Shown: positions 11,672-23,466, counted from the first letter of the stretch. The stretch is DNA of 64,000 nucleotides from Acytostelium subglobosum LB1 (GCF_000787575.1 NW_012236527.1:620001-684000); one strand, 5' to 3'. Notes: generated from the sequence alone by a model not told the origin. Numbers and translations are program-made.

Positions 11672-12153
11672 GAAGGTCCTGGACCTTGTTGAGAGTATTC
11701 ACGAGGACTTCTTTGTGATGTCAATGGGTGAAGGTATGAATGTGGAGGTGATCCAGTGTTGTAGTTTGAAGGATTGAGTGGACCATGATATGATGTTGGT
11801 GCTGGGTTGTATCCAGGTTGAACTTGTGGTTGTTGCAAGTAAAAACCTGGTGAAGGTGGAGGAGCATAGGGACTGGCAAGGAATGCTCCACCCTGTTGTT
11901 GATGTCCTATTGGTACTTGTCCATAAGGTAGTACTAGTGAGTTTTGATCATAAGCATTATAGGCACCAGTCTGTGGATTATATGTCACTTGTACTCCTGG
12001 TGGATTTACAAACTGAGCATTTATCACAGTTGGTGGAGGAGGCAGTACAAAGCCCAAACCAACCTGTCTATTACGTTGATTCATTGGATGATATTGTTGT
12101 GGTGATGGGTTTGCCTGTATATATCCTGATGGTGGGTATGCATATGGATACAT
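10189..12153 (-). CDS. RhoGEF (DH-PH) protein
   Basis: Four exons on the minus strand: 12153-10958, 10898-10679, 10610-10397 and 10328-10189, giving 589 residues. The joins are GT-AG and restore continuous homology. The first 260 residues are Pro/Gln/Tyr-rich and disordered. The DH domain spans about residues 270-455 (KRDFALKELLSTEESYIDSL, then SLDIQSLLIMPVQRIPRYEL and LLKNLLQNT); the exon 1-2 junction falls just before the conserved PVQRIPRYELLLK helix. A PH domain follows (RRWIKEGVLNTACSS, MFMVYLFNDIIVLAK, EFRFISDPEGSKPL, then AKKSWIDDLK). This is the standard layout of Dbl-family exchange factors for Rho/Rac GTPases. There is no additional catalytic domain. Confidence 0.9.
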
Positions 12154-12439
12154 AGATTTAGTTACCTAATTATATATAATTAATAATAAAATATTATTAT
12201 TTGTTTTATTAAAATAAGTGCTAAGGATTTATGTGTCTCTTTGAAGAGCAGGATTCACCTCATGTCTTGTCGGGAAATGAAATAAATTGAGTTGAAGGTC
12301 TCAAAGCGAGAGAAGGAGTGAGTCGGGAACATGAACACACCAGATTGGTTGGAATCCAAAATTGGTAATTCTATCTGTCACACACTCACACTTCGCGACA
12401 TCTAGACTAGTCTTCTTCGAGTTGAACATTTATTTGATG

Positions 12440-15045
12440 TTAATGTAAGTACTTAACATTGTTTGTTCTTTGCTTTTTGACTTTAACTCTTTCTATTCTA
12501 TTATATCTTCTTTTAACTTCAACAGTTGTTGTATTGTTGTTGATTTGATTATTGACTCTTTCTCTATCAATATCTTTTTTAATATCTCTGATCCAATAAT
12601 AGTTACTATAATTAGTGATTTTCTTCTTTGGAAGTCCTTCCAATAAGTATCTAATACATCTATGTGCATACCACTTGTTCTCTGTGATTGCCATGTCCAG
12701 AAAGTATTCCATGACCATTGTAATATTGATTGATTCCTTGACAAGTGCATTGTGCTGATTGGTATTGTTTGGAGCCTCTGGCAGAGACTTGACAAACAGC
12801 TCAACATAGAATGGAAGTAAGTCGACTCTATCGAATCCCAAGCATTTGATACCACATTTGCTCAGCAACTCTCTACTGTGTACTATCTTTAGACCATCTG
12901 GATTGGACATTCTCGATCAATTCTTGTTAAGCATAAGAGTGCTCGGTTGAACACTTCTGCTTTCTCAATGTTGTTTGGTGCTTGCAAGGCAACCAAGGTG
13001 TCCAGTGTGGCTATGTCCTCGTATCCAACCCAATCCCATGTCTTGAGAGATAATTGTGCTCCATATTTGTCCATTAGATGATTGCACAATGAGTATTTTT
13101 CATAGGTGAATGATACATGTAGCAAGGATGACATACTTGATTGGTCTGATCGTATCTGTTCAAAGACATCATTGGGCAAGTCGAGTAACATAACACAATC
13201 TCGTAGATCAATTGAACATGCTGATTCCAGGAGTGACATGACCTTCTTCTTGTCAAAGCCAGCAATGGGTGCTTGAGAGAGGAGATATCTGATCACACCA
13301 GGGTCCACATCATATTCCTCGGATGGTACAAAAGACATTGCCTTCAACGCGTGGTTTGAGAATGATTGGACATTTTCAAGTGTTAACTCCCCAACACGTG
13401 TGTTGAGACATTGGATTGTCTCAGAACGTTGAGCTCTATCATACTCGGCTTGTATAATTGATTTGATGGCAATGGACCTGTCAATATCATATCGTTCAAG
13501 ATGATTAATATCCAATTCATGGACAATGTCATCAAGTGTGAGTATATGAGGATACAATGCAAGATATGATCTTAGCATGTCTGGGATAGCCAATGAAACA
13601 ATGAAATTGAGTGTTTCCAAGTTATCCATTGGGTGTAAATTGTGCTGATGAATATACTCCATTACATCAATCGATCGTGGATAAACACAGTCCAGATGGA
13701 TGTTGTTGCCATTTGGTGAGCCTCTATGGCGTGAGCGTGACACAGTATAGTGAGCAATCTTGACCATCTCCAGAGTACCGAATGTGCACACTGTCGCAAG
13801 GCCAAGCATCAGTCCATCTGTCTTCATATCATTAGAGAGGAAGTACCGAATGAACATCCTTAAGTATGTTTGATTGAATGTCTCAGCAGGAAGAACATTC
13901 ATGAATATTCCCTTCCTGATATGTGACTTGAGCTGTGGCTTCTCGTAATGGCATAGGATCACATAGATGTTGAGGAAGATCACACCAGCTTTGTTGAGTA
14001 TATCATGGCACCAAGGGAATAGTTTATGAACTTGAGGTGTAGGATGGCCATAGAGTTGTAGCACCTTGATCAGGAATTTGAATGATTGCTCCAACTGTGC
14101 TGGATCAGTTGGATGCGTGTCTGGGCCATGGAGTACATCAGTACCATCGATGGTTGGACGGAAGGTAGTCTCAATGTGATGACATAGTCTACCATGATTG
14201 AAAGGTATATGTTCTGCCACTAGCCCTGCCAACTCAATGTCCTTGCAGTTCAGCATCATTTTGAATAATGTACCACGCAATATTTGTTCCAACTCAATGA
14301 TTGAGTTGAGTTCCTTGTTGCATACTAGGACATACTTTATCAACATCTTGAGTATCTTGGCCATCTGCTCCAGATCGTATGAGGTGTCTGATACCACCAA
14401 TTCATAATAGGTGTAATGATCCGACCATGATTGAATCCTCTTGGCCATGTAATCTGATGGTTCGCTTGGCATTAGATATTCAAACATTGCCAGTCGGCCA
14501 TGAATTAGTGCCCACAGTAGATCGTCGTCGAAACGATATGGGTGACCTCTCGAGATGCATGGATAGTCTTTAGAGAGTGTCTGGAGGTGTTGATAGATAT
14601 CGAGTCGTCCATTTCTGGCAGCGATCGACTTCATTTGTTTGTCCCAATAGTGTATCATGTGTTTGTTTGTGTCACTGACTCGTTGGAACACAGCCAGGGG
14701 CATGGTCTCGATGATCTTCTCCAAGCAGTCGCGATTCATGTTATGCATGGAGTGGCGGCCGCCTTGTCGCAGAAGTCGTTCGACAAAGAAATAGTGCCAA
14801 TGTGGGTTCATCAACAACTTGTGTGCATCTAACAATCGGTCGTACTTGTATATCAAATGATTGGTGAATGGTAGTCTGCCCATCTTTACAATAGTCCTTA
14901 ACATTGTCCTGTTGCACAACACTTTAACAATGAAGTAGTCATGTCTTTGTTTATCTGCACCAACCATCATGAGGCATGAGTCTCGACAGTCACACTTTGG
15001 CAGGAATTGTTTAAGTACTTGTGATAGTTCAGTTGTGTGGGACAT
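12440..15045 (-). pseudogene. Ankyrin-like CDC-motif paralogue, copy A (frame disrupted)
   Basis: The first frame runs from ATG at 15045 to a stop at 12889 (718 residues); the family C-terminus continues in another frame to 12440. Between about 12950 and 12885 the homology steps through a third frame that reads LIENVQSRWSKD, so at least two indels lie close together. The start MSHTTELSQVLKQFLP and the CDC-x3-C ... RHD motif are intact, and the end keeps RCIRYLLEGLPKKKI and the basic KKQRT tail. It is probably a recent pseudogene that could still express a truncated protein; an assembly error is possible. It is the last member of the left (minus-strand) half of the array, about 310 bp from copy B. 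Confidence 0.75.
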
Positions 15046-15356
15046 GATTGATTGATTGATTGTTTGTTAGATTGGTTGAATGTAGAATCGTAGTTTGATC
15101 AAATGATCACCAATCACATGACACCATTGTCCTCTCCAAACTTTCACCCTCATTTCGCTATTACCAAAACCCTTGCCCTCATTTAGACCTGACCCAAACT
15201 CTCGTTCTCATCATGATGTCGAATGGATGTATATTTAGTATTGTTGTGGAAGTATGATGCTCTGTTCTGTTCTCTTTCTCATGACTTGGATATTATGATT
15301 GGGTATCTTGGATATCTGACCATGCTCCAAACATTGTCGAAGGAGTACAAGAATGT

Positions 15357-17888
15357 TTAGTGTTGGTGTCGCTTGACTCTCTTGTCTGTCTTTTCTTGTC
15401 TGTCTCGAAGATAATTGGTCCAAACATTATGACTGAAATTGTCGATGGTCCGTTGTTCCATTCGTTCCATGACGTATCTAATACATTGCTCCGCATAGCA
15501 GATATCCTGAGCAACCATCTTCTCGAGAAGGAATACCCTGAGAATTGCCATGGTTACATGTGTTGTAACGACTGCAGACGGTTCTGGATGGGCATTCTCG
15601 ATCAGATCTAGAATGAATGCCAACACATCAACTCGATCCAGAATCAAACATTTCATATCCGAGGTTTTACATATCAAATCCCTTGAGAGCTTCTCACGGT
15701 TGATGACAATATCCTGATACCATTTTGAGAGGATGATCTTGATCATTGGTAGGTTGCATTGGTCGCATGCTCCTTTGAGCGTATCCTGTTTCTCCTTGAT
15801 AGTCGGTTCTTGCAATGCAATCAATGTATCCAAGATGCTCACGTCCAAACCTCCAACTGCCCGCCATATTGTAAATCTTGCTCCACAGCCAATGAGGTAT
15901 TCACAGATTGAGTAGTGGCCATGAGCAAAGGCCACAGAGAGGAGCTGTGACATCAATTCCGAGTCTGTTCGAATATCAACAAATACAGGGTATGATGTTT
16001 CAAGCAAGCGAATAGAATCCATTAAACCAAGTTCACATGCTGATGTGAAGATCTGGAATGTAAGTTCCCAGTCCAACTCTGCCGCTTGGGCTTGTGAGAG
16101 AAGATAGCTGACCACTTCAACACTATGGTCTTGTGTAGGCTTGAATCTGATGTACTTGAGGGCATGGATGGGTAGTCTTTTGATCTGTCGCGGATCTAAA
16201 TCTTGGGCACGTTCAGAGATGATGTCAAAGTCCATGTTTAAGCCGGCTTTGTTAATTTCGCGCTGTATTATTGATTGAATTGCCAGACTTTTGTCAATAT
16301 CTTTGTCGACCAAGCAGTATCTTATCTCATCTCTGATTGAATAGACCTTTGACATAATATCATCTTCGTCTGGTGAGAATAAATCATATGTAAAGTTATC
16401 AAAGAATGCTTGAAGTATGTCTGGTTCAGCCATTGAAGCAAAGTGATTGAGCACATCCACTTCATCGCCCTCGTACATGTTATGATCATGCAGGTATTTC
16501 AGTATGTCCAGAGATGCTGGAAGCATATAGTCCATCCTAAGATCATCATGAACCAATGAATGGCCGTCTAGACCACCATCGGGTCTATCCAACAACTGAT
16601 GACCAATCTCAACCATCTCCAATGTGCCAAAGGTACATATTGTTGCCAGTCCAAGTACTTTTGATTTGGGTGTCTTGCCGAGTCCGATGAAGTAATGGAT
16701 GAACTCTACCAAATGTGGACGATCAGTCTGGCGAACATTCATGAAGATGCCCTGTGTGATGTATGAGGCGATTTGAGGTTCATTAAATTCCTTCATGACG
16801 ACATACAGGTCGAGGATCATGATGCCAACGTCGGTGAGCACCTCCTGTCTTCCAGGAGATCGGTCTGCAGTGCGTTTTAGTTGACGTCCATACAACTCGA
16901 GAAGTTCAAACAGGAAGTTGACTTTGTGCCTCAGCCTCTCTAGGTCGAGTTTGATCCACATTTGATTGTTGTTGATGTTGTCGTAGAGGTAGAAGCTGTT
17001 TGAACCAAATATATTGTTGCAATAATCGAAGAGTTGAATATCATTGAATGGAGCACACTCGATATATTGACGTGCCAACTCCATGTCGGTACACCTCAGT
17101 ATCATTGTGAATGGTTCAATCAATAAACATTTGATTGCTTGAGCAGGCGTGATCGAGGTGTCCTTCTTGTAGTGATGTGCGATATACCTGATGAGTATCT
17201 CAAGTGTTGATGCCATATCGCTCATGTCTGTGTCTGCGTTGAATTTATACATCTCTCTTGTCGTTTGGCCAATCAAATGATTCCTTCGTCGTATTCTTTT
17301 GTCCATGCTCTGTTTGGTCTCTCGTGATAGGAGATAACCAAACAATGACGAACGGCCATTGTCAAGTGCCATCATGAGATAATCGTCGACATTGTTGGTG
17401 CCTTTGATACGTAGATACTCTTTAGCTTGAGCCCAGAACAACTTGAAGGCTTCTAGGTGTCCATTCTTTGCTGCCGACTCCATCAATGCTAGATGATGAT
17501 AAAGCATGAGGTATCTGTTTGTGTCATATACATGTTTGAACACAATGAATGGCATCGAATCCATCAACAGCAACAAGCCGTCAATAGACCAACTCATCCT
17601 GTGACCTCGAAGCAATCGTTCTAGAAATACATAGTTATGTTTGTTTGATAACATTCGATATGGATCATTGAGTTGATCATACTTGAGCATTGAATACCTC
17701 ATGTGTATTTGTCTGCCCGAGTCCACAATCCTTTTGAACAATGTCCTGTTGCACAACACACCAACAATGACACTGTCATGTCTCTGTTTGTGTTGATCAT
17801 CATTATTACATGTATCACTACAGTCACACTTTGGCAACAACTGCTGAAGTACTTGTGATATGTTCACCTGGTCAGTACTCTGTGACAT
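15357..17888 (-). CDS. Ankyrin-like CDC-motif paralogue, copy B (open)
   Basis: A single exon of 843 residues. The N-terminal module is ISQVLQQLLPKCDC-SDT-C ... KQRHD, followed by VLCNRTLFKRIV. The rest is built of helix-pair units that look like degenerate ankyrin repeats (AAKNGHLEAFKLF, ICTFGTLEMVEIGHQLL, FAHGHYSICEYLIGCGARF). The conserved C-terminus reads QCIRYVMERM and then a basic tail, KRVKRHQH. There is no signal peptide or membrane segment. The function of this dictyostelid family is unknown to me; ankyrin-like repeats suggest protein binding and the Cys/His motif suggests metal binding, both inference. It lies 136 bp from copy C with the same orientation, and its upstream spacer carries the G-rich hexamer tract. 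Confidence 0.85.
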   Translation of the reverse strand: MSQSTDQVNISQVLQQLLPKCDCSDTCNNDDQHKQRHDSVIVGVLCNRTLFKRIVDSGRQIHMRYSMLKYDQLNDPYRMLSNKHNYVFLERLLRGHRMSWSIDGLLLLMDSMPFIVFKHVYDTNRYLMLYHHLALMESAAKNGHLEAFKLFWAQAKEYLRIKGTNNVDDYLMMALDNGRSSLFGYLLSRETKQSMDKRIRRRNHLIGQTTREMYKFNADTDMSDMASTLEILIRYIAHHYKKDTSITPAQAIKCLLIEPFTMILRCTDMELARQYIECAPFNDIQLFDYCNNIFGSNSFYLYDNINNNQMWIKLDLERLRHKVNFLFELLELYGRQLKRTADRSPGRQEVLTDVGIMILDLYVVMKEFNEPQIASYITQGIFMNVRQTDRPHLVEFIHYFIGLGKTPKSKVLGLATICTFGTLEMVEIGHQLLDRPDGGLDGHSLVHDDLRMDYMLPASLDILKYLHDHNMYEGDEVDVLNHFASMAEPDILQAFFDNFTYDLFSPDEDDIMSKVYSIRDEIRYCLVDKDIDKSLAIQSIIQREINKAGLNMDFDIISERAQDLDPRQIKRLPIHALKYIRFKPTQDHSVEVVSYLLSQAQAAELDWELTFQIFTSACELGLMDSIRLLETSYPVFVDIRTDSELMSQLLSVAFAHGHYSICEYLIGCGARFTIWRAVGGLDVSILDTLIALQEPTIKEKQDTLKGACDQCNLPMIKIILSKWYQDIVINREKLSRDLICKTSDMKCLILDRVDVLAFILDLIENAHPEPSAVVTTHVTMAILRVFLLEKMVAQDICYAEQCIRYVMERMEQRTIDNFSHNVWTNYLRDRQEKTDKRVKRHQH

Positions 17889-17967
17889 TGTTATTGTATA
17901 TATATGTTGTTGTATTTGTTGTTGTCAAGGTTGAATGATCCATTCGTGAAACTTCCAACATTTTCAA

Positions 17968-18002
17968 CCCTCGCCCTCGCCATTGCCCTTGCCCTCGCCC
18001 TC
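17968..18002 (-). promoter_or_regulatory. G-rich hexamer tract upstream of copy B
   Basis: Read on the gene's sense strand this is a series of GAGGGC/AAGGGC units with five GGG runs, about 80-115 bp before the ATG at 17888. The same kind of tract precedes copies A, C, D, I and K in the same orientation relative to the gene. Confidence 0.5.
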
Positions 18003-18024
18003 ACACAAACGATTGATGTTTTAA

Positions 18025-20616
18025 TCAAGTATGTTTAGTGTTGGTGCTTGTTCTTTGTCTCTTGACACTTGTAGTCCTCTGATCTGATTGTCTGTCTTTA
18101 TCACGACCATTAAATATCTTGATCCAAACATTGGCACTTGTGAATCTCTTGATTGTCAGTTGTGGCAACCCTTCCAGGAGGTACCGTATGCATTGCGCTC
18201 CGCCAAACATATGGTAGTAGCCATCATAGTAATCGTCCTTTCTTGCTACAATCTGATTGAGAAGATATTCCTTTGCAGAGTGCAGAGTGTTTGGAGTCTT
18301 GGCCGTGGCGGAACGAGTCTTGGACGACAGGATATTATTGTTTGAGTCTAATCGAGAACAATCGACAATCATCTCTGTAATGCTTGCCAACACATCCACA
18401 CGATCCAGTGTCATACATTTAAAGGCCTTCTGTACCAATATATCTCGATCGAGTTTGATATCTTTAGACCATCTCCTGTAAACCATCTTGATCAATGATG
18501 AGTCGGGGTTGGAGCAGAGAGAGTGTATCACGACTTCCTTCTCCGACTGGGTGAGAGTGGTCTGCTGTTGGTCAAGCAACATATCCAACAACATGATGCT
18601 ATTGTTATCAAAAATTATGATCCTCTTCCACATGAACCATTTGAGTCTTGCGCCACAACCCACGAGGTATTGGAATATTGAGTATTGACCATGATTGTAG
18701 GCCGCAAGAAGTAGATTTGCCATAACATCTGAGTCTGATCGAATATCCTTAAAGACTTGATTGGACGACGAGTCGAGAAGGTGAACGTACTCTATCAATC
18801 CATATGTGCAGGCTGACTCCATGAGTCCCTCTGCGAAATGCTTGTTGAGGATGATGTCGGATGCCCTGGAGAGAATTGAGATGATCACGGATGGGTCCAC
18901 TTTACAAACTTCTTCATTAGGATAGTATTCAAAGCTCCTTAATTTGTCGTCAGAGAGGGATTGGACCTGTTGCAGTGTAGACAGATATGCTTGAACAGTT
19001 ACGATCTTAAAGTCAGCATTTCGATTTGCTTTGGCCAGCTCAGCCTGGATGATTGATTGGATCGATATACATGTGTCTACGCTGTGGTTTTCCAAAGCTT
19101 CCATGATTTCATCCTGATACACTCTAAGATCATCAGCAGTATAGGTTTGATTATCAATCAATAATGTTGGGAATGTTGAGAACAGTTTCCTAAGTTGGTC
19201 TGGATCGCCCAATGAAGCAAAGTGAACGATTACTGGCCAGGTGCGCATTGTATACAGGTTGTGCTGAACGAGGTACTCCAGTATCTCCACTGACTTTGGG
19301 AATGAATCATCGTTGCTCAGATCCTTCCCGTCCAAAGATCTTCCTACGATGTCCATCGCAAGTTTGACCATCTCCAATGTGCCATAAGTGCTTATCGCTG
19401 TGAGTCCATCAAAAAGTTGATGGGTGGTCATGTCACGAGAGATGAAGTACTGAACGAACTTGGCTAACTCTGATTGGTTGGCATCCTGGCGAACATTCAT
19501 AAAGATTCGTCGTATGACTATCCACGTGTCGTAGTTCTGTGTCAATGCGGAGAAGATGTCGAGCAGCATCACGCCAACGTCGTTGAGCACTTCTCTGCAG
19601 GCTGGCCATTCAACAACAGTGCGTGTGGCAGGGCGTTTATGGAGTTCCAAAAGATCAAAGATGAAGTCGACCTTGCGTCCCAACTGCTCGGGATCGATGG
19701 GTATCCCCTTGAGGTCATCATAGTTAAGCAATTCCAGGTTGAAGCTATTGGTCAGCTCCTCATCATTAAATGGGAAGTATTTGATTGATAGTCGTGCTAG
19801 ATCCATGTCCTGGCAGAGCAGCACCAACATGAATTGACAATCACCCAACAAACGCGTGATCACATATTGTCCTTGAGTAAGCTTCTTGTAGTGTGTCTCG
19901 ATGTATATGACCAATGTCTTGAGTATTGCTGCCATCTCTCGCCAATCATCGGGGGAACGTAGGCCTATGTTTGGAGGAATGATATTGGACCAATTGGTCA
20001 ACCTACGATCCATGCTTTGCTTCGTCTCGCGTGCCAAAAGATGATCAAACACCGCCTGTCTGTTGTTATGAAGAGCCAGAATGAGATGGTCATCTGAGGA
20101 GGATTGATACGAGTGTTGCGGACCGGGTGGGAAGTCTTGAACCTGCGCCTCAAAGATCTTGAACATATCCAGTCGTCCATATTTGGCAGCTGTCGACATC
20201 AATACCCGATGATAATAGAGCATGATGTATCTGTTTGAGTCATAGACATGCTTGAACACAGCGAATGGCATCAACTCGATGAGCAACATCAATCCTTGTA
20301 TTGACCACGATATACTGTTGTTGCCACAGCGGAGTAGTCGCTCAACCAACACATAGTGACGTTTCAATCTCAACAAATCGTCGGCTCTGTTGAGCTGATC
20401 ATACTTGAGAGTTGAATATCTCCAATATATAGGTCTGCCCACATTGATTATCCTTCTTAACAATGTCCTGTTGCGCAACACCTCAATAATGATGCTGTCA
20501 TGTCTATGTTTGTTTGTGTTGTTGTTGTTACAAGTGTCGCTACAATCACACTTTGGTAGTAACTTTACAAGTACTTGTGATAAGTCTGTAGTAGTACTAC
20601 TACTAGTATCTGTCAT
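18025..20616 (-). CDS. Ankyrin-like CDC-motif paralogue, copy C (open)
   Basis: The open frame extends 27 codons further upstream, but the start is placed at the ATG giving MTDTSSSTTTDLSQVLVKLL, because this matches the starts of the other copies; that gives 863 residues. The CDC-SDT-C ... KHRHD motif is present, then LRNRTLLRRIINVGRP, the ankyrin-like units (AISTYGTLEMVKLAM, AYNHGQYSIFQYLVGCGARL) and the end QCIRYLLEGLPQLTIKRF. The C-terminal tail is VKRQRTSTNTKHT, which resembles a short nuclear localisation signal. Its first 250 nt and its leader are nearly identical to those of copy D, so the two arose by a recent duplication or were homogenised. Confidence 0.85.
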   Translation of the reverse strand: MTDTSSSTTTDLSQVLVKLLPKCDCSDTCNNNNTNKHRHDSIIIEVLRNRTLLRRIINVGRPIYWRYSTLKYDQLNRADDLLRLKRHYVLVERLLRCGNNSISWSIQGLMLLIELMPFAVFKHVYDSNRYIMLYYHRVLMSTAAKYGRLDMFKIFEAQVQDFPPGPQHSYQSSSDDHLILALHNNRQAVFDHLLARETKQSMDRRLTNWSNIIPPNIGLRSPDDWREMAAILKTLVIYIETHYKKLTQGQYVITRLLGDCQFMLVLLCQDMDLARLSIKYFPFNDEELTNSFNLELLNYDDLKGIPIDPEQLGRKVDFIFDLLELHKRPATRTVVEWPACREVLNDVGVMLLDIFSALTQNYDTWIVIRRIFMNVRQDANQSELAKFVQYFISRDMTTHQLFDGLTAISTYGTLEMVKLAMDIVGRSLDGKDLSNDDSFPKSVEILEYLVQHNLYTMRTWPVIVHFASLGDPDQLRKLFSTFPTLLIDNQTYTADDLRVYQDEIMEALENHSVDTCISIQSIIQAELAKANRNADFKIVTVQAYLSTLQQVQSLSDDKLRSFEYYPNEEVCKVDPSVIISILSRASDIILNKHFAEGLMESACTYGLIEYVHLLDSSSNQVFKDIRSDSDVMANLLLAAYNHGQYSIFQYLVGCGARLKWFMWKRIIIFDNNSIMLLDMLLDQQQTTLTQSEKEVVIHSLCSNPDSSLIKMVYRRWSKDIKLDRDILVQKAFKCMTLDRVDVLASITEMIVDCSRLDSNNNILSSKTRSATAKTPNTLHSAKEYLLNQIVARKDDYYDGYYHMFGGAQCIRYLLEGLPQLTIKRFTSANVWIKIFNGRDKDRQSDQRTTSVKRQRTSTNTKHT

Positions 20617-20702
20617 AGTGTTGATTGTTATATCTGTATGTTGTTGTATCTGTTGACCACAATGTTGAATGAACAAACAAATCATCCCTTGCTTCACTTC
20701 AA

Positions 20703-20740
20703 CCCCTCACCCTAACCCTTACCCTCGCCCTCGCCCTCAC
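20703..20740 (-). promoter_or_regulatory. Perfect G-rich hexamer tract upstream of copy C
   Basis: Six CCC runs at exact 6-bp spacing (20704, 20710, 20716, 20722, 20728, 20734) on the plus strand. On the gene's sense strand this reads as units of the type TGAGGG/CGAGGG/TAAGGG/TTAGGG, starting about 87 bp before the ATG. Four or more G3 runs with 3-nt loops satisfy a simple G-quadruplex pattern and resemble variant telomere repeats. Confidence 0.55.
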
Positions 20741-20772
20741 ACAAGGATGGATTGAATGATTGATCAACGTGA

Positions 20773-23330
20773 TCAAGTATGTTTAGTGTCGATGCTTATT
20801 CTTTGTCTCTTGACTCTTGTCCTCCTCTGATCTGATGTCGCATGTCGCTCTTGCTCACTACCTATAAATATCTTGATCCACACATTGGAACTGGTGTATC
20901 TCTTGATGGTCTGTGGTGGCAATCCTTCCAGAAGGTACCGTATGCATTGTACTGCTCCAAGCATATCTTTGCTTTTTGTTATAATAGAGTTGAGTAGATG
21001 ATCCTTTACCAATGGTAGTGTGTTTGGTTCTCTGGCCGTGGCTGAACGAGTCTTACGCGACATGTTGTTGTTTGATTCGGATCGAGAACAATCGACTATC
21101 ATCTCTGTAATGCATGCCAACACATCAACACGATCCAGTTTCTTACATTTAAAGGCCTTCTCTACCAATGTCTCTCTATTGAGTTTGATATCTTTAGACC
21201 ATCTCGTGTAGACCATCCTGATCAATGATGAGTTGGGGTTGGAGCAGAGAAAGTACATCGCTTTTTCTTTCTCCGACTGGGTCAGAGGTGTCTGTTGTTG
21301 TTCAAACAATACATCCAACATGCCATCGCTATTCACCTCCTTCCACATGTTTTTTTTGAGACTTGCGCCACAACCAACGAGGTATTGGCAGATTGATATA
21401 TGTCCATAGTTGTAGGCCGCAAGAAGCAGCGTAGCCATTGTCCCTGAGTTTGATCGTAGCTCGACAAAGACCTTGCTGGACGAGTCGAGAAGGTGAACAC
21501 ACTCGGTCAAACCATGAGTGCATGCAGCCTCCATGAGGGATTCTGTGAGATCACTCTCGAAGTCCAAGGCCGATGCCTTGGAAAGTAGATAGCTGATCAC
21601 GGATGGGTCCACTTTCCAAATATCTGGAGGTGTGATTGTAATTCTGTTCAAAGTGTCGTCTGGGAGTGATTGAACCTGTGGCAATGTCATCTGATGTACA
21701 CGCATTGTGACGATATCAAAGGTATCATTTCGTTGTGCTTTGACCAGCTCATCCTGGATGACTGATTGAATGGCAAAACATGTGTCAATGTTGTGATTGT
21801 CAAAGATATCCATGATATCATCCTCCAACTTCGAAAGGTCGTCTCCACGAGGTAATATTGTTGGAAATGTTGAGAGCAGCTTCCGTAGTTCATCAGGATC
21901 GCACATTGAGGCAAAGTGAATGATTGCCTGCGAGTTGGCCATTTGGTGCATGCCATGCTCAACGAGGTACTCCAGTGTCTCCACCGACTTTGGGAATATA
22001 TCATAGCAACTTAAATCCATGACCCAAGTTCTACCTGCAATGTCCAGAGCAATCTTGACCATGTCCAATGTGCCGGTTGCATATATCTCAATGATGGCCC
22101 GACGAATATCATCGGTTTTCATGTCACGTGAGAAGAAGAATTGAATGAACTTGACCATCTCTGATTGGTTGGCATCCTGGCGAACATTCTTAAAGATTTG
22201 ACGTGCGATGGCCAACCCGAAATTGTGGTTATTCTTGGTCCTAATCGTGTAGATATCGAGCATCATCACTCCAATTTCCGTGAGCACCTCTCTGCAAGCT
22301 GGCCATTGATCAATGACACGTGTGAACCGACATTTATAGAGTTGCAGGACCTCGAATATGAAGTCGACCTTGGGGCCAAGGTCCTCTGGACTGAGGGGAG
22401 GAATCTGTTCATGATTGCTATGCCTGGTTATATCGTCGCAATGTTTGCTCAGTTGATGAGCATCGAATTCGATATACTTGTAACATTGTCGGGCCAGCTC
22501 CATGTCCTGGCATTTGAGCACCAACGTGAATTGAACATCTTGATCAAACAATCGACCAAACACACGTAGAGCATGTTGAAGCTTCTTATAATGTGTCTCG
22601 ATATGCTTAATCAAAGCCTTCATTATCGCTGCCATCTCTCGCCAATCATCTGGGGTACGTTGACTGATGGTCATAATAATGTGATAGCTCCAAATGTATT
22701 CCATCCTTTTGTCCATTCTGTCTTTCGTATCGAACGACAGCAGATATTCAAACAATGACTGTCTGTTGTTATGAAGAGCCAGAACGAAATAGTCATCCTT
22801 GGAGTTTGAGTATGAGCGAGTGCGTTTATCCTCTGGTGGGAAGTCTTGAGCCATCGCCTCCAAGATCTTGAACAAGTCCAGTCGTCCATATTTGGCAGCG
22901 GCAACCATCAATTCCCGATGATAATAGAGCATGATGTATCTGTTTGAGTCATAGACATGCTTGAACACAATGAATGGCATCAGCTTGATGAGTAGCGTCA
23001 AGCTTTCTTCTGACCATGATATGCTGTTGTTGTTGCCACAGCGGAGTAGCCGTTCGACAAACACATAGTGACGATCATTCAATCTCAACAAATCGTCGGC
23101 TCTGTTGAGCTGATCATACTTGAGAGTTGAATATCTCAATATATAGGTCTGCCCACATTGATTATCCTTCTTAACAATGTCCTGTTGCGCAACACCTCAA
23201 TAATGATGCTGTCATGTCTATGTTTGTTTGTGTTGTTGTTGTTACAAGTGTCGCTACAATCACACTTTGGTAGTAACTTTACAAGTACTTGTGATAACTC
23301 TGTAACAGTACTACAACTAGTATCTGTCAT
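20773..23330 (-). pseudogene. Ankyrin-like CDC-motif paralogue, copy D (single-base frameshift)
   Basis: The ATG at 23330 begins MTDTSCSTVTELSQVLVKLL, then the CDC motif and RTLLRRIINVGRPIY, after which the frame stops. The rest of the protein (788 residues to 20773) continues one frame over, from RYSTLKYDQLNRADDL to the tail VKRQRISIDTKHT. Copy C has a CTCC at the same place where copy D reads CTC (plus strand, near 23135-23137), so one base is missing and a Trp codon has become TGA. Everything else looks functional. It is therefore either a very young pseudogene or a sequencing error; resequencing the site would decide. It has the same leader and a similar G-rich tract (23416-23435) as copy C. 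Confidence 0.8.
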
Positions 23331-23415
23331 TGCGTTGATTGTTATATCTGTATGTTGTTGTATCTGTTGACCACAATGTTGAATGAACAAACAATCAACA
23401 CTTGCTTCATTTCAA

Positions 23416-23466
23416 CCCAAACCCTACCCTTGCCCTCACACCACATACCCTCGCACAAATACCCTC
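23416..23466 (-). promoter_or_regulatory. G-rich tract upstream of copy D
   Basis: CCC runs at 23416, 23422, 23427 and 23433, then looser ones at 23448 and 23462, on the plus strand, starting 86 bp before the start codon of copy D. It is a less regular version of the tract before copy C. Confidence 0.45.

Noticed and set aside
17968-20740. Interstitial telomere array
   Set aside because: The hexamers vary (AGGGCG, AGGGTA, AGGGTT) and lie at a fixed distance upstream of start codons with gene-dependent orientation, which fits a promoter element better.
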